In this document: positions 16,572-25,697 of the stretch, in pieces | Layout: every line of letters starts with the position of its first letter | Position numbering within the stretch: the stretch's first letter is position 1 | Source of the DNA: Rhodococcus koreensis | GTDB lineage: Bacteria; Actinomycetota; Actinomycetes; Mycobacteriales; Mycobacteriaceae | Direction of reading: 5' to 3' | DNA: 64,000 bases | Assembly: GCF_900105905.1 (NCBI RefSeq) | Contig: NZ_FNSV01000005.1 | Span: 6,820,001-6,884,000, forward strand | The notes under the pieces: generated by a model | Told to the model about the DNA's origin: nothing | Seen by the model: only the letters and a program-made list of their open reading frames with translations | The model's database searches: none | Translations under genes and position numbers: made by a program

Positions 16572-17024
16572 ATGTCCGGTTCGAGCGAATCGCCTCAGCA
16601 CGACGTGGGAGGCGCGGAAGATCCGGTGGATCCCCGGCGCATCACGGCGGTGCCGTTCATCGCCGCCGTCACCGTCATCGTCGTCATCCTCGTCGCCATC
16701 GTGGTGTCCAGCATGCTCTCGCCCGCCGACGAGAACGTCACGGAAGCGGACCGCATCAACCGTTCGGTCGCCGACTTCATCCAGGCCCACAACCACGACG
16801 ACGCCGATCTGCAGAAGACGCTGGTCTGCCCGACGTGGTCCGACGACCGGTCCGTGCTCCGGGGCAGGGAAGGCGACGTCACGCTGCAGGGCGTCGAGTC
16901 GTCCGAGGTCAACGGCGACCGTGCCCGGGCAGAGGTCCGGGTCAGCGCCGACGACGGCAAGGGCGAGACGACGGATACCTGGCAATTGACGCGGGACGGC
17001 GAGACATGGGTCGTCTGCAACTGA
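16572..17024 (+). CDS. single-pass membrane protein (Rv0361-like)
   Basis: 150 residues: a short acidic cytoplasmic tail, one strong transmembrane segment (VPFIAAVTVIVVILVAIVVS, about 28-50), then an extracytoplasmic domain with two Cys (LVCPTW and the terminal VVCN) that could form a disulfide, in a DUF4878/NTF2-like arrangement. The ATG at 16572 follows GAAGGGAAG. A -10-like TACACT lies at 16538-16543. Divergent from fprA. Confidence 0.75.
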   Translation: MSGSSESPQHDVGGAEDPVDPRRITAVPFIAAVTVIVVILVAIVVSSMLSPADENVTEADRINRSVADFIQAHNHDDADLQKTLVCPTWSDDRSVLRGREGDVTLQGVESSEVNGDRARAEVRVSADDGKGETTDTWQLTRDGETWVVCN

Positions 17025-17069
17025 CCGTTGCCCGGAAGGGCGCACAGAACAGGGTTGTGAAAAGCTGAC

Positions 17070-17492
17070 ATGGTGAGTTACGCAGGCGACATAACGCCGG
17101 AGCATGCCTGGGAGCTGCTCCGCGACAATCCCGACGCGGTGCTGGTAGACGTGCGGACGGACGCCGAGTGGAAATACGTCGGAGTCCCCGACACGACCTC
17201 CCTCGGGCGGAAGACCGTGCTGATCGAATGGGTCAGCTACCCGACGGGCAGTCGTAACGACAACTTCGTGGACCAGCTGAAGGAGGCCGGGATCGCGGGC
17301 GGCGACAACGCCCCGGTGATCTTCCTGTGTCGCTCCGGCCAGCGGTCCATCGGTGCGGCGGAAGCCGCGACAGCGGCGGGCATCGGCCCGTCGTACAACG
17401 TGCTCGACGGTTTCGAAGGCGGCCTGGACGCCGACGGTCATCGTGGGGCGGTCGGCTGGCGGGCTCTGGGCCTGCCGTGGAGGCAGTGGTGA
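17070..17492 (+). CDS. rhodanese-like sulfurtransferase
   Basis: 140 residues, a single rhodanese domain: AVLVDVRTDAEWKYVGVP near the N-terminus and active-site loop FLCRSGQRS with the catalytic Cys. Carries persulfide sulfur. It is followed by metZ with a GTGA overlap, the same order as Rv0390-Rv0391 in M. tuberculosis, suggesting sulfur delivery for homocysteine formation by MetZ (inference from context). Confidence 0.9.
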   Translation: MVSYAGDITPEHAWELLRDNPDAVLVDVRTDAEWKYVGVPDTTSLGRKTVLIEWVSYPTGSRNDNFVDQLKEAGIAGGDNAPVIFLCRSGQRSIGAAEAATAAGIGPSYNVLDGFEGGLDADGHRGAVGWRALGLPWRQW

Positions 17493-18712
17493 GTGCAATT
17501 CCTCAAGGCGGCGCGTTTCAGAAGGCGCTGCCGGACGACATCGGCCAGGGCACGATCAGCGTGCGCGGAGGAACCCTCCGTTCCGGCTTCGAAGAGACGT
17601 CCGAAGCGATCTTCCTGAACTCCGGTTTCGTGTTCGAGAGCGCGGGAGCGGCCGAGGCGTCGTTCACCGGCGACATCGACCACTTCGTCTACTCCCGGTA
17701 CGGCAACCCCACCGTCAAGATGTTCGAGGAGCGGCTGCGCCTCATCGAGGGCGCGGAGGCCTGCTTCGGCACCGCCAGCGGAATGTCCGCGGTGTTCACC
17801 GCACTCGGTGCGCTGCTCAAGGCAGGCGACCGACTCGTCGCGGCGCGCAGCCTGTTCGGCTCCTGCTTCGTGGTGTGCAACGAGATCCTGCCCCGCTGGG
17901 GTGTGGAGACGGTGTTCGTCGACGGTGAAGACCTCGACCAATGGGAGAAGGCTCTGTCCGAGCCGACCACCGCGGTGTTCTTCGAGACACCATCGAACCC
18001 GATGCAGACACTCGTGGACGTGCCCCGGGTGGCGGAACTCGCACACGCCGCCGGCGCCAAGGTCGTGCTCGACAACGTGTTCGCGACCCCGCTGCTGCAG
18101 CACAGCCTGGAACTGGGCGCCGACATCGTCGTCTACTCCGGCACCAAGCACATCGACGGCCAGGGCCGCGTGCTCGGCGGGGCGATCCTCGGTCCGAAGG
18201 ACTACATCGAGGGACCCGTCCAGAACCTCATGCGCCACACCGGGCCGGCACTGAGCCCGTTCAACGCGTGGACGCTCCTCAAGGGGCTCGAGACGATGCC
18301 GATCCGGGTGCGGCACTCCGTCGGCTCGGCACTGGAGATCGCCCAGTTCCTCGAAGGCCACTCCGCCGTCGACTGGGTCAAGTACCCGTATCTCGAGTCG
18401 CACCCCCAGTACGACCTCGCCAAGCGGCAGATGAGCGGCGGTGGCACCGTCGTCACCTTCGCGCTGAACGCGCCCGAGAGCGAAGCGAAGAAGCGGGCGT
18501 TCGAACTCCTCGACGCCCTGCGGCTGGTCAACATCTCCAACAACCTCGGCGACTCCAAGTCGCTCATCACCCACCCGGCCACCACCACCCACCGGGCGAT
18601 GGGCCCGGAAGGTCGTGCGGCAGTGGGCATCACCGACGGCGTCGTCCGGCTGTCCGTCGGACTGGAAGACACCGCCGACCTCCTGACCGACCTGGAGCAG
18701 GCACTGGGATAG
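17489..18712 (+). CDS. metZ: O-succinylhomoserine sulfhydrylase MetZ
   Basis: 407 residues; a PLP-dependent Cys/Met metabolism enzyme. Pyridoxal-binding Lys in VVYSGTKHIDGQGR; other motifs are YSRYGNPTVKMFEERLRLIE, ASGMSAVFTALGALL, and FETPSNPMQTLVDVP. Makes homocysteine from O-succinyl(acetyl)homoserine and sulfide. The GTG at 17489 overlaps the rhodanese stop (GTGA), so translation is coupled. Confidence 0.92.
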   Translation: MSAIPQGGAFQKALPDDIGQGTISVRGGTLRSGFEETSEAIFLNSGFVFESAGAAEASFTGDIDHFVYSRYGNPTVKMFEERLRLIEGAEACFGTASGMSAVFTALGALLKAGDRLVAARSLFGSCFVVCNEILPRWGVETVFVDGEDLDQWEKALSEPTTAVFFETPSNPMQTLVDVPRVAELAHAAGAKVVLDNVFATPLLQHSLELGADIVVYSGTKHIDGQGRVLGGAILGPKDYIEGPVQNLMRHTGPALSPFNAWTLLKGLETMPIRVRHSVGSALEIAQFLEGHSAVDWVKYPYLESHPQYDLAKRQMSGGGTVVTFALNAPESEAKKRAFELLDALRLVNISNNLGDSKSLITHPATTTHRAMGPEGRAAVGITDGVVRLSVGLEDTADLLTDLEQALG

Positions 18713-18720
18713 GCGCTTCG

Positions 18721-18784
18721 CGCCCGTGCGCCTTTCTGGTTGTTCCAGCAACCAGAAAGGCGCACGAGCCCGGAGGGCCTAGAG
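18721..18784. repeat. palindromic repeat element, copy 2 (left flank of the catabolic island)
   Basis: 64 bp nearly identical (63/64) to copy 3 at 33823-33886 and in the same orientation. Main hairpin arms CGTGCGCCTTTCTGGTTG (18725-18742) and CAACCAGAAAGGCGCACG (18749-18766) are perfect, 18 bp, with loop TTCCAG. A small hairpin precedes it (GGCGC-ttc-GCGCC, about 18713-18725) and GCCC-gga-GGGC follows (18768-18778). It lies between metZ and the stop codon of the XRE regulator, whose TAG is inside the element. Confidence 0.9.
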
Positions 18785-19495
18785 CGGTGCGTGGGGCGAC
18801 GTGCTTCTGCCGGGCTCGATGCCTCGGGCGCGCAACGCGCCGTTCAGCGCGGTCGTATCACTCGATCGACTTACGCTGTCGAAGACGAACCAGACACCGC
18901 GTGCAGCAACGTCGCCGGCGTTGTAGAAGAGGTGTGGGCGGCACGAATCGAAGCAGAACGAATCCCCGGCCCGCAGTTCGTGTTCGTCGAAATCCAGTTT
19001 GAGCCTCAGCGTGCCCTCGAGGACGTAGGCGAACTCCACCCCCGCATGCCGCATCAATTTGCCGTCGACGGAACTCGAGGCGCCCGGTTCGTAGGTTACG
19101 AAGAGGGGTTCGATGTCGGTGCGCCCGCCGGTCGCCAAGCGCTCCCAACGGACCCCCTTTTCCATCTCGAGCACGGGGTTGTCGACAGCGCGCTGGATAC
19201 CGGCGGCAGCGTCCTGGTTCTGCGCGAGTCTGACTTCCGCGCCGTCCAATCCGGTACCGCCAGTGGCGATCTCGTCCAGCGACACACCAAGCACTGCGGC
19301 GAGCCCGAACAGGGTCTTGACCGAGGGCTGAGTCTTCTGGTTCTCGACCTGTGACAGCAGACTCGTCGAGATTCCGAGCGGTTCCGCTACCTGGCGCAGC
19401 GACATCTTCTTCTGCAGACGCGCTCGCTTGAAGGCAACACCAATTGCTTCGTCCACTGCCGGCTCCGTTCTCACTGACGCCCTGTCCACTATCAC
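18779..19495 (-). CDS. XRE-family HTH regulator with C-terminal cupin
   Basis: 238 residues. HTH_3 domain (about 18-75: KRARLQKKMSLRQVAEPLGI, STSLLSQVENQKTQPSVKTL) and a cupin_2 domain (about 125-205: GVEFAYVLEGTLRLKLD, LRAGDSFCFDS). This SutR/PuuR-like layout usually means a repressor or activator that senses a small metabolite in the cupin. The GTG at 19495 is used; start support is weak. It is the last gene on the minus strand at the left edge of the island, 119 bp downstream of another cupin gene, and a good candidate for controlling the divergent dioxygenase operon. Confidence 0.85.
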   Translation of the reverse strand: MIVDRASVRTEPAVDEAIGVAFKRARLQKKMSLRQVAEPLGISTSLLSQVENQKTQPSVKTLFGLAAVLGVSLDEIATGGTGLDGAEVRLAQNQDAAAGIQRAVDNPVLEMEKGVRWERLATGGRTDIEPLFVTYEPGASSSVDGKLMRHAGVEFAYVLEGTLRLKLDFDEHELRAGDSFCFDSCRPHLFYNAGDVAARGVWFVFDSVSRSSDTTALNGALRARGIEPGRSTSPHAPL

Positions 19496-19614
19496 TTCAT
19501 GTTCTCGCGAGGCGAGGCCTCCGAAGACCGAATCTCGACAATGAGACTACATTAATCGTGCAATGGTGGATTGATGCTTCAGTGTCGATGAATCTCAGCC
19601 TTGTGGGGTCGCTG

Positions 19615-20034
19615 TCAGGGCCGGGTGGGTTCGGCGGCGGGTTCGACCCGTGGCAATTCGCACGGGACGAATCGCTCACCGGGCGCCTGGAATGACGTCG
19701 AGAAGCAGAGCGCGCGGATCTCTTCGTCGGCGGTCGGCCAGATGGTGTGCCGGGCGTTCCGCGGGATCTTGACGAGGTCTCCCCGCTGGACATGGCTGGC
19801 CTCGTCCTCGATCTGCATGACCGCCCGGCCCGAGAGGATGTAGTAGAACTCGAAAGTGTCGTGGTAGTGCGGCTGTAGTTGGGCGCCGGGCTGCACGGTG
19901 AATTCGGAGACGAAGTCGAAGAACGACGACCCTTCGGTCTCGTCGCGCATGGATCCCTCGGGGACGATCCAATAGACAGCGCCGGTGTCGTGGACAATTT
20001 CCGGCTCGAGTTGGTCGGCACGCTTGATGAACAT
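19615..20034 (-). CDS. cupin-domain protein
   Basis: 139 residues, one cupin barrel with a full metal-binding first motif (QPHYHDTFEFYYILSGRAVM: H-x-H...E) and a second motif GDLVKIPRNARHTIWPT with the final His. Likely a metal-dependent isomerase/dioxygenase-type or ligand-binding cupin. The ATG at 20034 is set by CAGGAGAATC directly upstream; the open frame extends further without a ribosome binding site. Divergent from the hydroxyquinol operon, so probably tied to the same aromatic pathway. Confidence 0.8.
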   Translation of the reverse strand: MFIKRADQLEPEIVHDTGAVYWIVPEGSMRDETEGSSFFDFVSEFTVQPGAQLQPHYHDTFEFYYILSGRAVMQIEDEASHVQRGDLVKIPRNARHTIWPTADEEIRALCFSTSFQAPGERFVPCELPRVEPAAEPTRP

Positions 20035-20467
20035 GATTCTCCTGTTGTGCGGGTGATTGTGAAGCGACTGTCGAAATCCTGTGACGCCCGCGGTGGCGGG
20101 GTCCGACATAGATTTCACTCTGGCTCAATATTCTGAACTCGATCATGCACTCAGGCTGGCGAGGCTGTCAATCATCGGCCTGCTGCGCCGTCCCCGCGTC
20201 TCACTAGAGTCGACACAGTTCAACCACGATTTCTTCGGCATTGTTCCCGGGTGTCCACTGGCGTCACTGTCGATCGGGATTCGTGTGGCGCGCGACTCCA
20301 GGAATTTCAGTGCAGTTGACAATCCCTTTCCGGATGGGCATGCTCCATGTCACAATATTCAGTGTGAGTGAAATTTGATGCTCCCCCCGTTCCCATCGAA
20401 GGCAACGGACTGGGTGCGGTACCCCACGAGGGGTCGCCCGCACTGAACGGCATAGGAGCCGGTTGAA
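20035..20467 (+). promoter_or_regulatory. 433-bp divergent intergenic region with promoter and 5' UTR hairpin
   Basis: No gene supported here. Towards the dioxygenase operon there is TTGACA (20316-20321), a 17-bp spacer and CATGCT (20339-20344). Transcription would start near 20351, giving a leader of about 115 nt. Within that leader, GTGCGG...CCGCAC with inner ACCCC/GGGGT (20414-20443) forms a stable stem-loop 24 bp before the start codon. AGGAG at 20453 is the ribosome binding site. It is visibly more AT-rich than flanking coding DNA. Confidence 0.5.
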
Positions 20468-21397
20468 GTGTCGAGAACGTTGACGGAAGGACGGCCGAAC
20501 ATGAGCCGTAGAGGATTGTTCAGTGAGGAACGCTCCGCCGAGGTAGTGGTGGACAGCTTCGGCGACGGCACCGGTCCGCGGTTGCGCGAGATCCTGAGTT
20601 CGCTGGTGACGCACCTCCACGCATTCGTGAAGGAGGTCCAGCTCACGGACGAGGAGTGGAGAGTAGGAGTCGACTTCCTGACCGCAACCGGGCAGAGCTG
20701 CAACGACGTGCGGCAGGAGTTCATTCTGCTGTCGGATGTGCTGGGTGTGTCGACGCTGGTGGAGACCATCAACCACCGGGCGCTCGACGATACGACCGAG
20801 CAGACGGTGCTGGGGCCGTTTCACATGGTGGAATCCCCGGATCGCGAACTCGGCGCGAACATCGCGCTCGACGGCGGCGGGGAGCAATGCCTCGTGACGG
20901 GACGGGTCACGGGGCCGGAGGGCACACCCCTGGCCGGTGCGACCGTCGACGTGTGGCAGGCCAATGCGGACGGCTTCTACGACGTCCAGCAGCCGGCCAT
21001 TCAACCGCATCGCAATCTCAGGGGATTGTTCCGTACCGACGAGGACGGAAGATTCTGGTTCCGGACGATCGTCCCGCGGTTCTATCCGATTCCAGACGAC
21101 GGGCCCGTGGGTGTGCTTCTCGAACGGACCGGCCGTCATCCGAACAGGCCCGCGCACATGCACTTCATCGTCGCCGCCGAGGGGTATCAGCCTGTCACCA
21201 CTCATCTCTTCGTCGACGACAGCGCCTACCTGGACTCCGACGTCGTGTTCGGTGTGAAGGAAAGCCTCATCCGCCAGTTCGTCGTCATCGACGATCCGGA
21301 CCGGGCCGCGAAATTGGAGTTCGACAGTCCCTATCGCGCAGTGCATTTCGATGTGACTCTCAGTCAAGAGGGCGAACGGATGGTGGCCTCGTCATGA
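20468..21397 (+). CDS. intradiol ring-cleavage dioxygenase (hydroxyquinol 1,2-dioxygenase type)
   Basis: 309 residues: an N-terminal helical dimerisation domain (about 35-100) and the intradiol catalytic domain with the Fe(III) ligands visible, Tyr in ADGFYDVQ, Tyr in PRFYPIPDDGPVG, and two His in RPAHMHF. Cleaves a 1,2-dihydroxylated ring ortho to the hydroxyls. The coupled maleylacetate reductase makes hydroxyquinol (giving maleylacetate directly) the likely substrate, rather than catechol. The GTG at 20468 has AGGAG ten bases upstream; an ATG at 20501 is the alternative. Overlaps the next gene (ATGA). Confidence 0.9.
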   Translation: MSRTLTEGRPNMSRRGLFSEERSAEVVVDSFGDGTGPRLREILSSLVTHLHAFVKEVQLTDEEWRVGVDFLTATGQSCNDVRQEFILLSDVLGVSTLVETINHRALDDTTEQTVLGPFHMVESPDRELGANIALDGGGEQCLVTGRVTGPEGTPLAGATVDVWQANADGFYDVQQPAIQPHRNLRGLFRTDEDGRFWFRTIVPRFYPIPDDGPVGVLLERTGRHPNRPAHMHFIVAAEGYQPVTTHLFVDDSAYLDSDVVFGVKESLIRQFVVIDDPDRAAKLEFDSPYRAVHFDVTLSQEGERMVASS

Positions 21398-22494
21398 GTT
21401 TCCAGTCCGAATTCGGATACACCGCCCTCCCGATGAGGGTTCGCTTCGGTATCGATGTACTCGGCCAACTTCGATCGCACATCGCAGAGCTTGGAATCGA
21501 GCGGGCGATCGTCGTCTGCACCCCGGAGCAACGAACCGTGGCGGAATCGGTGCTCGCCCGTCTCGACGACCGCGGCGCCGGCATCTTCGACAGAGCCGAG
21601 ATGCACGTACCGGTAGAAGTGGCCGACGATGCCGTCCGGTTCGCAGTCGACCGTGGTGCGGACGCGTGCGTCGTGGTCGGCGGTGGCTCGTCAGTCGGAC
21701 TGGGCAAAGCAATTGCGCTCCAACACCGAATGCCCATCATTGCGATTCCGACCACGTACGCGGGATCGGAGATGACGCCGGTCTGGGGCTCGACTCGCGA
21801 CGGTCACAAGCAGACCGGCTCGAGCCCGTCCGTGCTCCCCGCACTCGTCCTGTACGACCCGGGACTCACCACCACACTTCCTGCCGAATTGTCGGCGGCA
21901 AGTGGGATGAATGCAATGGCCCACGCGGTCGAAGCCCTGTATGCGCCGGATGCGTCGCCGATCATCTCACTGATGGCAGAGGAGGGAATTCGCGCCTTCG
22001 CCGAGGCGCTCCCACGAGTGGTCACAGATCCACAGAACATCGACCACCGTACTCGAGCCCTGTACGGCGCGTGGTTGTGCGGCGCCAGTCTCGGCGCCAC
22101 CACCATGTCACTCCACCACAAGCTCTGCCACGCGATCGGCGGGTCGCTGAACTTGCCCCACGCGCAAACACACGCGATCGTGCTGCCCTATTCGATGGCG
22201 TACAACGAGTCGAGCGCTCCGGCGGCGCAGGCCGCAGTTCGGCGAGCCCTCCACACCGATACTTCGGCGGCGGTCGCTCTGTGGGAACTCACACAGAGCC
22301 TCCCCATTCCGCACGCTCTCACGCAGATCGGCATGACCGCGAGCGACATCGACACCGTCGTCGAGCAGGCACTGAGAAACCCGTACTCGAATCCGCGTGA
22401 GGTGACCGAGGAAGGCCTCCGGGGCCTCCTGCAGGATGCGCTCGCCGGCCGGCGGCCCACCGTTTCCGACCTTCGAACCGAATCGGCACGATAG
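21394..22494 (+). CDS. maleylacetate reductase
   Basis: 366 residues; iron-alcohol-dehydrogenase-like fold with the maleylacetate reductase signatures VVGGGSSVGLGKAIAL (NAD binding) and IPTTYAGSEMTPVWG, plus HAVEALYAPDASPI and LHHKLCHAIGGSLNLPHAQT in the C-terminal half. Reduces maleylacetate to 3-oxoadipate with NAD(P)H, the step after hydroxyquinol cleavage. Start ATG overlaps the dioxygenase stop, so the pair works and is translated together. Confidence 0.92.
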   Translation: MSFQSEFGYTALPMRVRFGIDVLGQLRSHIAELGIERAIVVCTPEQRTVAESVLARLDDRGAGIFDRAEMHVPVEVADDAVRFAVDRGADACVVVGGGSSVGLGKAIALQHRMPIIAIPTTYAGSEMTPVWGSTRDGHKQTGSSPSVLPALVLYDPGLTTTLPAELSAASGMNAMAHAVEALYAPDASPIISLMAEEGIRAFAEALPRVVTDPQNIDHRTRALYGAWLCGASLGATTMSLHHKLCHAIGGSLNLPHAQTHAIVLPYSMAYNESSAPAAQAAVRRALHTDTSAAVALWELTQSLPIPHALTQIGMTASDIDTVVEQALRNPYSNPREVTEEGLRGLLQDALAGRRPTVSDLRTESAR

Positions 22495-22520
22495 TTCTGC
22501 CGTCGAGCCAGGAGCTTCAC

Positions 22521-22985
22521 ATGGCAAACACCACAGACACACTCACGATCCGCGAACTCGAGGATGCACGATACGACGCGGTAGTCGGTCAGGATTTCGA
22601 CACCTTCGCGAGACTGTGTCATCCCGATCTCGCCTATTCGCACTCGTCAGGCGACACCGACACCCTCGAGACGTATCTCGACAAGGTGCGCAGTGGATTC
22701 TACGTCTACCACAAGATCGAGCATCCCATCGATTTCGTCCGAATCGTCGGCGATGTCGCACTCGTCGTAGGAGAGATGAACGCCCACATCACAGCAGGCG
22801 GCAGACCGAAGAGGCTGCGAAACCGCTGCCTTGCCGTGTGGAAGTACTCGGGCTCGGGATGGAGGTTGCTGGCCTACCAGCCGACTCCGCTCCGCGGAAG
22901 TACTGCAGACGCCGAAGATCTTCACACCTCCGACGACCTGAACACAGCACTGCCCCCATCACACAAGACTCGAGAGAGGCGATAG
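22521..22985 (+). CDS. NTF2-like / DUF4440 (SnoaL-type) protein
   Basis: 154 residues with the small cone-shaped NTF2-like fold pattern: LEDARYDAVVGQDFDTFARL, CHPDLAYSHSSGDTDTLETY and, later, RNRCLAVWKYSGSGWRLLAY. Such domains serve as isomerases, cyclases or hydroxylase small subunits. The catalytic role cannot be assigned here. AGGAG precedes the ATG. Lies in the aromatic operon between maleylacetate reductase and an SDR. Confidence 0.75.
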   Translation: MANTTDTLTIRELEDARYDAVVGQDFDTFARLCHPDLAYSHSSGDTDTLETYLDKVRSGFYVYHKIEHPIDFVRIVGDVALVVGEMNAHITAGGRPKRLRNRCLAVWKYSGSGWRLLAYQPTPLRGSTADAEDLHTSDDLNTALPPSHKTRERR

Positions 22986-22988
22986 ACA

Positions 22989-23786
22989 ATGGATACTGGC
23001 CTCAGCGGCAAGATCGTTCTGATCACCGGCGCCGCATCAGGTATCGGAGCCGCGACCGCACGGGCTTTCGCCGCCGAGGGGGCGCACCTGGCGCTGGTCG
23101 ACCGCGATGAAGCCGGGTTGAAGGCACTGTCGGATGAACTCGACCGGACCGTCACGCATTACGCCGTCGCCGACCTCGCGAGCGAGAGCGGCGTGGAGAG
23201 TGGCTTCGCCCAGGTACTGCACCCGTTCGCCGACCGGGTCGACGTGCTGTTCAACAACGTGGGAGCCGGCAGCCTCGGCGTCTTCGACACCCTCTCCGAC
23301 ACCGACTGGATGAACAGCATGGAACTGAATTTCATGAGCCAGGTACGTGCGATCTCCTACGTGCTTCCCCTCATGCGTGCCGCCGGGCGCGGAGCAATCG
23401 TCAACAACGCGTCAGATCTCGGCCGGCAGCCCATCATCGGCGGTCCCGACTACGCGGCATCGAAAGCAGCGATCCTGTCCCTCACGACGTCGTTGGCGAA
23501 GGCCGAAGGACCCGTCATCAGGGTCAACGCCGTTGCACCGGGCGCGATCATGTCACCGATGTGGGAGCGCGCAGGCGGACTCGCAGACACCTTCGCCGCA
23601 GTGCACGGTGTCGACCGAACGGAATCGATCGAGGCGGAGATGAAGTCACGGCATCTCCCGTTGGCGAGGATCGGGACGCCCGCCGAGGTCGCCAACGTCG
23701 TCGTGTTCCTCGCCTCGGACCTGGCTTCCTACGTGACCTCGAGTGTGTACGGCGTCGACGGTGGCTCGATCGGCAGCATCCTCTGA
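22989..23786 (+). CDS. short-chain dehydrogenase/reductase (SDR), first of three
   Basis: 265 residues, classical SDR: TGAASGIG cofactor loop, NNVG, catalytic Ser in NNASDLG, YxxxK as YAASK, and PG near VNAVAPG. An acidic residue after the second strand (LVDRDE) favours NAD(H). It probably oxidises or reduces a hydroxyl/keto group of the substrate feeding the hydroxyquinol branch; substrate unknown. Starts 3 bp after the NTF2-like gene. Confidence 0.88.
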   Translation: MDTGLSGKIVLITGAASGIGAATARAFAAEGAHLALVDRDEAGLKALSDELDRTVTHYAVADLASESGVESGFAQVLHPFADRVDVLFNNVGAGSLGVFDTLSDTDWMNSMELNFMSQVRAISYVLPLMRAAGRGAIVNNASDLGRQPIIGGPDYAASKAAILSLTTSLAKAEGPVIRVNAVAPGAIMSPMWERAGGLADTFAAVHGVDRTESIEAEMKSRHLPLARIGTPAEVANVVVFLASDLASYVTSSVYGVDGGSIGSIL

Positions 23787-23898
23787 TCCGCCGAACGCGA
23801 CACCGCGCCGATCCGCCCACTCACCTCCACACTCTCATCGAGAGATGCGCGAGAACAACACCTTCGAATCCGCACAATCACAGCAGAGGAGTTCAACA

Positions 23899-24726
23899 AT
23901 GTCGCTCGAAGCGGCCGCACACGAGTTGAAGCCGTCAGTCACGGCGCGCTTCAACGGTCACACTTCCATCGTCGTCGGCGGTTCGAAAGGGATCGGAAAG
24001 TCCACCGCGGAGCGCCTCGCGCAGGAGGGGTCGAACGTCGTCATAGCCGACATCGATCCGGCCGTCACCGAAACGGCGGCGAGTCTGGCGGCCGAGTACC
24101 CGGCCGTCACCGTAGTCGGCACAGTTGCCGACATCACCTCGCTAGCAGACTGCGAACGTGTCGTATCCGAGACAACCGCACAGTTCGGAGCATTCGACAA
24201 CGTCGTCATCGCCGCAGGCGTCGTGAACAACCCCGCTGACGTCGTCACCTTGCCTGAAGCCGAATGGAATCGTGTCTTCGCCATCAACGTGACAGGGCCG
24301 TTCCTGTTCGCCAAGGCCGCGGTGCCGGTACTGAAGGGGCAGGGGCGCGGGCGGATCGTGCTGATCGCCTCGTTCTGGGGACGCGTCGGCCAGCCACTGT
24401 TCTCTGCCTACTGTGCGTCGAAGGCGGCAATCATCGTCCTGGCGCAATCCCTTGCCGCGGAGGTGGCGGGCGACGGTATCACCGTGAACACCGTCGCGCC
24501 GGGGATGACCAACACCGACCTGCACCGCCAGGCCCTGGTCGAAGAGGCCGCCAAGAGATCGATCACCTTCGAAGAGTTCCGCGATCAGGAGTATGCCCAC
24601 ATCCCGCTGGGGCGGTCGGCGGATCCCGTCGACATCGCCAACGCTGTTCTCTTCCTCACCTCGGACGAAGCACGTTATGTCACCGGGGCGTCCATCGACG
24701 TCAACGGTGGCGTCTTGTTCCGTTGA
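23899..24726 (+). CDS. short-chain dehydrogenase/reductase (SDR), second of three
   Basis: 275 residues: GGSKGIGK cofactor loop, acidic VIADIDP (NAD preference), catalytic Ser in VLIASFWG, YCASK as the YxxxK motif, and VNTVAPGMTNTDL. The ATG at 23899 follows AGAGGAG; the frame is open further upstream but without a start signal. Same-strand operon member, 112 bp after the previous SDR. Confidence 0.88.
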   Translation: MSLEAAAHELKPSVTARFNGHTSIVVGGSKGIGKSTAERLAQEGSNVVIADIDPAVTETAASLAAEYPAVTVVGTVADITSLADCERVVSETTAQFGAFDNVVIAAGVVNNPADVVTLPEAEWNRVFAINVTGPFLFAKAAVPVLKGQGRGRIVLIASFWGRVGQPLFSAYCASKAAIIVLAQSLAAEVAGDGITVNTVAPGMTNTDLHRQALVEEAAKRSITFEEFRDQEYAHIPLGRSADPVDIANAVLFLTSDEARYVTGASIDVNGGVLFR

Positions 24727-24751
24727 AACACCCTCTCCCAAAGGAATCACC

Positions 24752-25636
24752 ATGGCATACGAACTGGACCCACGGTTCTCACATCACATGATCGACCTCG
24801 ACGAGGTCCGGTTGCACTACGTTCGCGGAGGCGACGGGCCGCCGTTGGTGCTTCTGCACGGCTGGGGCTCGACCTGGTACATGTGGCGGAAGGTCATTTC
24901 CCAGCTGGCCGATCACTTCACGGTCATCGTGCCCGATCTTCGTGGCCTGGGCGACTCCGGCGTCCCGGAAAAGCCGCTGACGGGATATGACAAGAAGACG
25001 GTGGCTCAGGACATCCACCAGCTGGTGGAGAAGCTCGAGTTGGGGCCCGTTCACGTCGCGGGCCATGACCACGGTGCCGCCGTCGCGTATGCATACGCGG
25101 CGACTCACCGCGACGAGGTCCGCAGTCTCGTCTTCTGCGAAATGGCACTCAAGGGTGTCGCGGGGGACAAGGGCATCGAGTACTTCATGGATCAGCGCGA
25201 CGAGCTTCGACTGTGGCACTTGTCGTTCCACGCAGCGAGCCGCGTCGCCGAAATGCTGATCAGTGGTAAGGAGCGCGAGTATCTGCGGTGGTTCTACCGC
25301 ATGCAGATGTACAACCTCGACGGCATCACGGACGAGGACATCGACGTCTACGCGCGGAGCTACTCGGGCCCGGGTGGTCTGCGGCTCGAGCTGTACCGGG
25401 CCTTCTACCAGGACGGTATCGACAATGCCGAACTGTCGAAGACCAAGCTGACCATTCCGGTCCTCGCGCTCGGGGGCGCGAACAGCATTCGGGATCTGTG
25501 TGTCAGCTCGATGGAGGCGGTAGCGGACAACGTCCGCGGCGTCGTGGTGCCGAACTGCGGTCACTGGCTTCCGGAAGAGCGCCCCGCCGAGTTCCTCGAG
25601 TCTGTCCAATCGTTCCTGAAAGAAGTTCCGGCGTAA
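24752..25636 (+). CDS. alpha/beta hydrolase of the epoxide hydrolase/haloalkane dehalogenase type
   Basis: 294 residues. Asp nucleophile D106 in HVAGHDHGAAV, oxyanion motif LLHGWGSTWYMW, and catalytic His in NCGHWLPEERP. An Asp nucleophile distinguishes it from Ser esterases and fits epoxide or carbon-halogen hydrolysis, though such proteins also hydrolyse activated esters. AAAGGAATCACC precedes the ATG. Embedded among SDRs of the aromatic operon; a second hydrolase of this type lies at 32.9 kb. Confidence 0.85.
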   Translation: MAYELDPRFSHHMIDLDEVRLHYVRGGDGPPLVLLHGWGSTWYMWRKVISQLADHFTVIVPDLRGLGDSGVPEKPLTGYDKKTVAQDIHQLVEKLELGPVHVAGHDHGAAVAYAYAATHRDEVRSLVFCEMALKGVAGDKGIEYFMDQRDELRLWHLSFHAASRVAEMLISGKEREYLRWFYRMQMYNLDGITDEDIDVYARSYSGPGGLRLELYRAFYQDGIDNAELSKTKLTIPVLALGGANSIRDLCVSSMEAVADNVRGVVVPNCGHWLPEERPAEFLESVQSFLKEVPA

Positions 25637-25697
25637 CCAGTACGGCCAGTGGTGCGCATGGTCGCGCACCACGGGGCGCAAGTGAAATGGAGTAAAC

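Noticed and set aside
18721..18784. The palindromic element as an insertion sequence
   Set aside because: Only about 64-75 bp, with no transposase gene and no visible target duplication; at most a non-autonomous REP/MITE-like unit.
20081..20371. A 96-codon plus-strand open frame in the divergent region
   Set aside because: No ribosome binding site or recognisable domain, and it overlaps the promoter of the dioxygenase operon.
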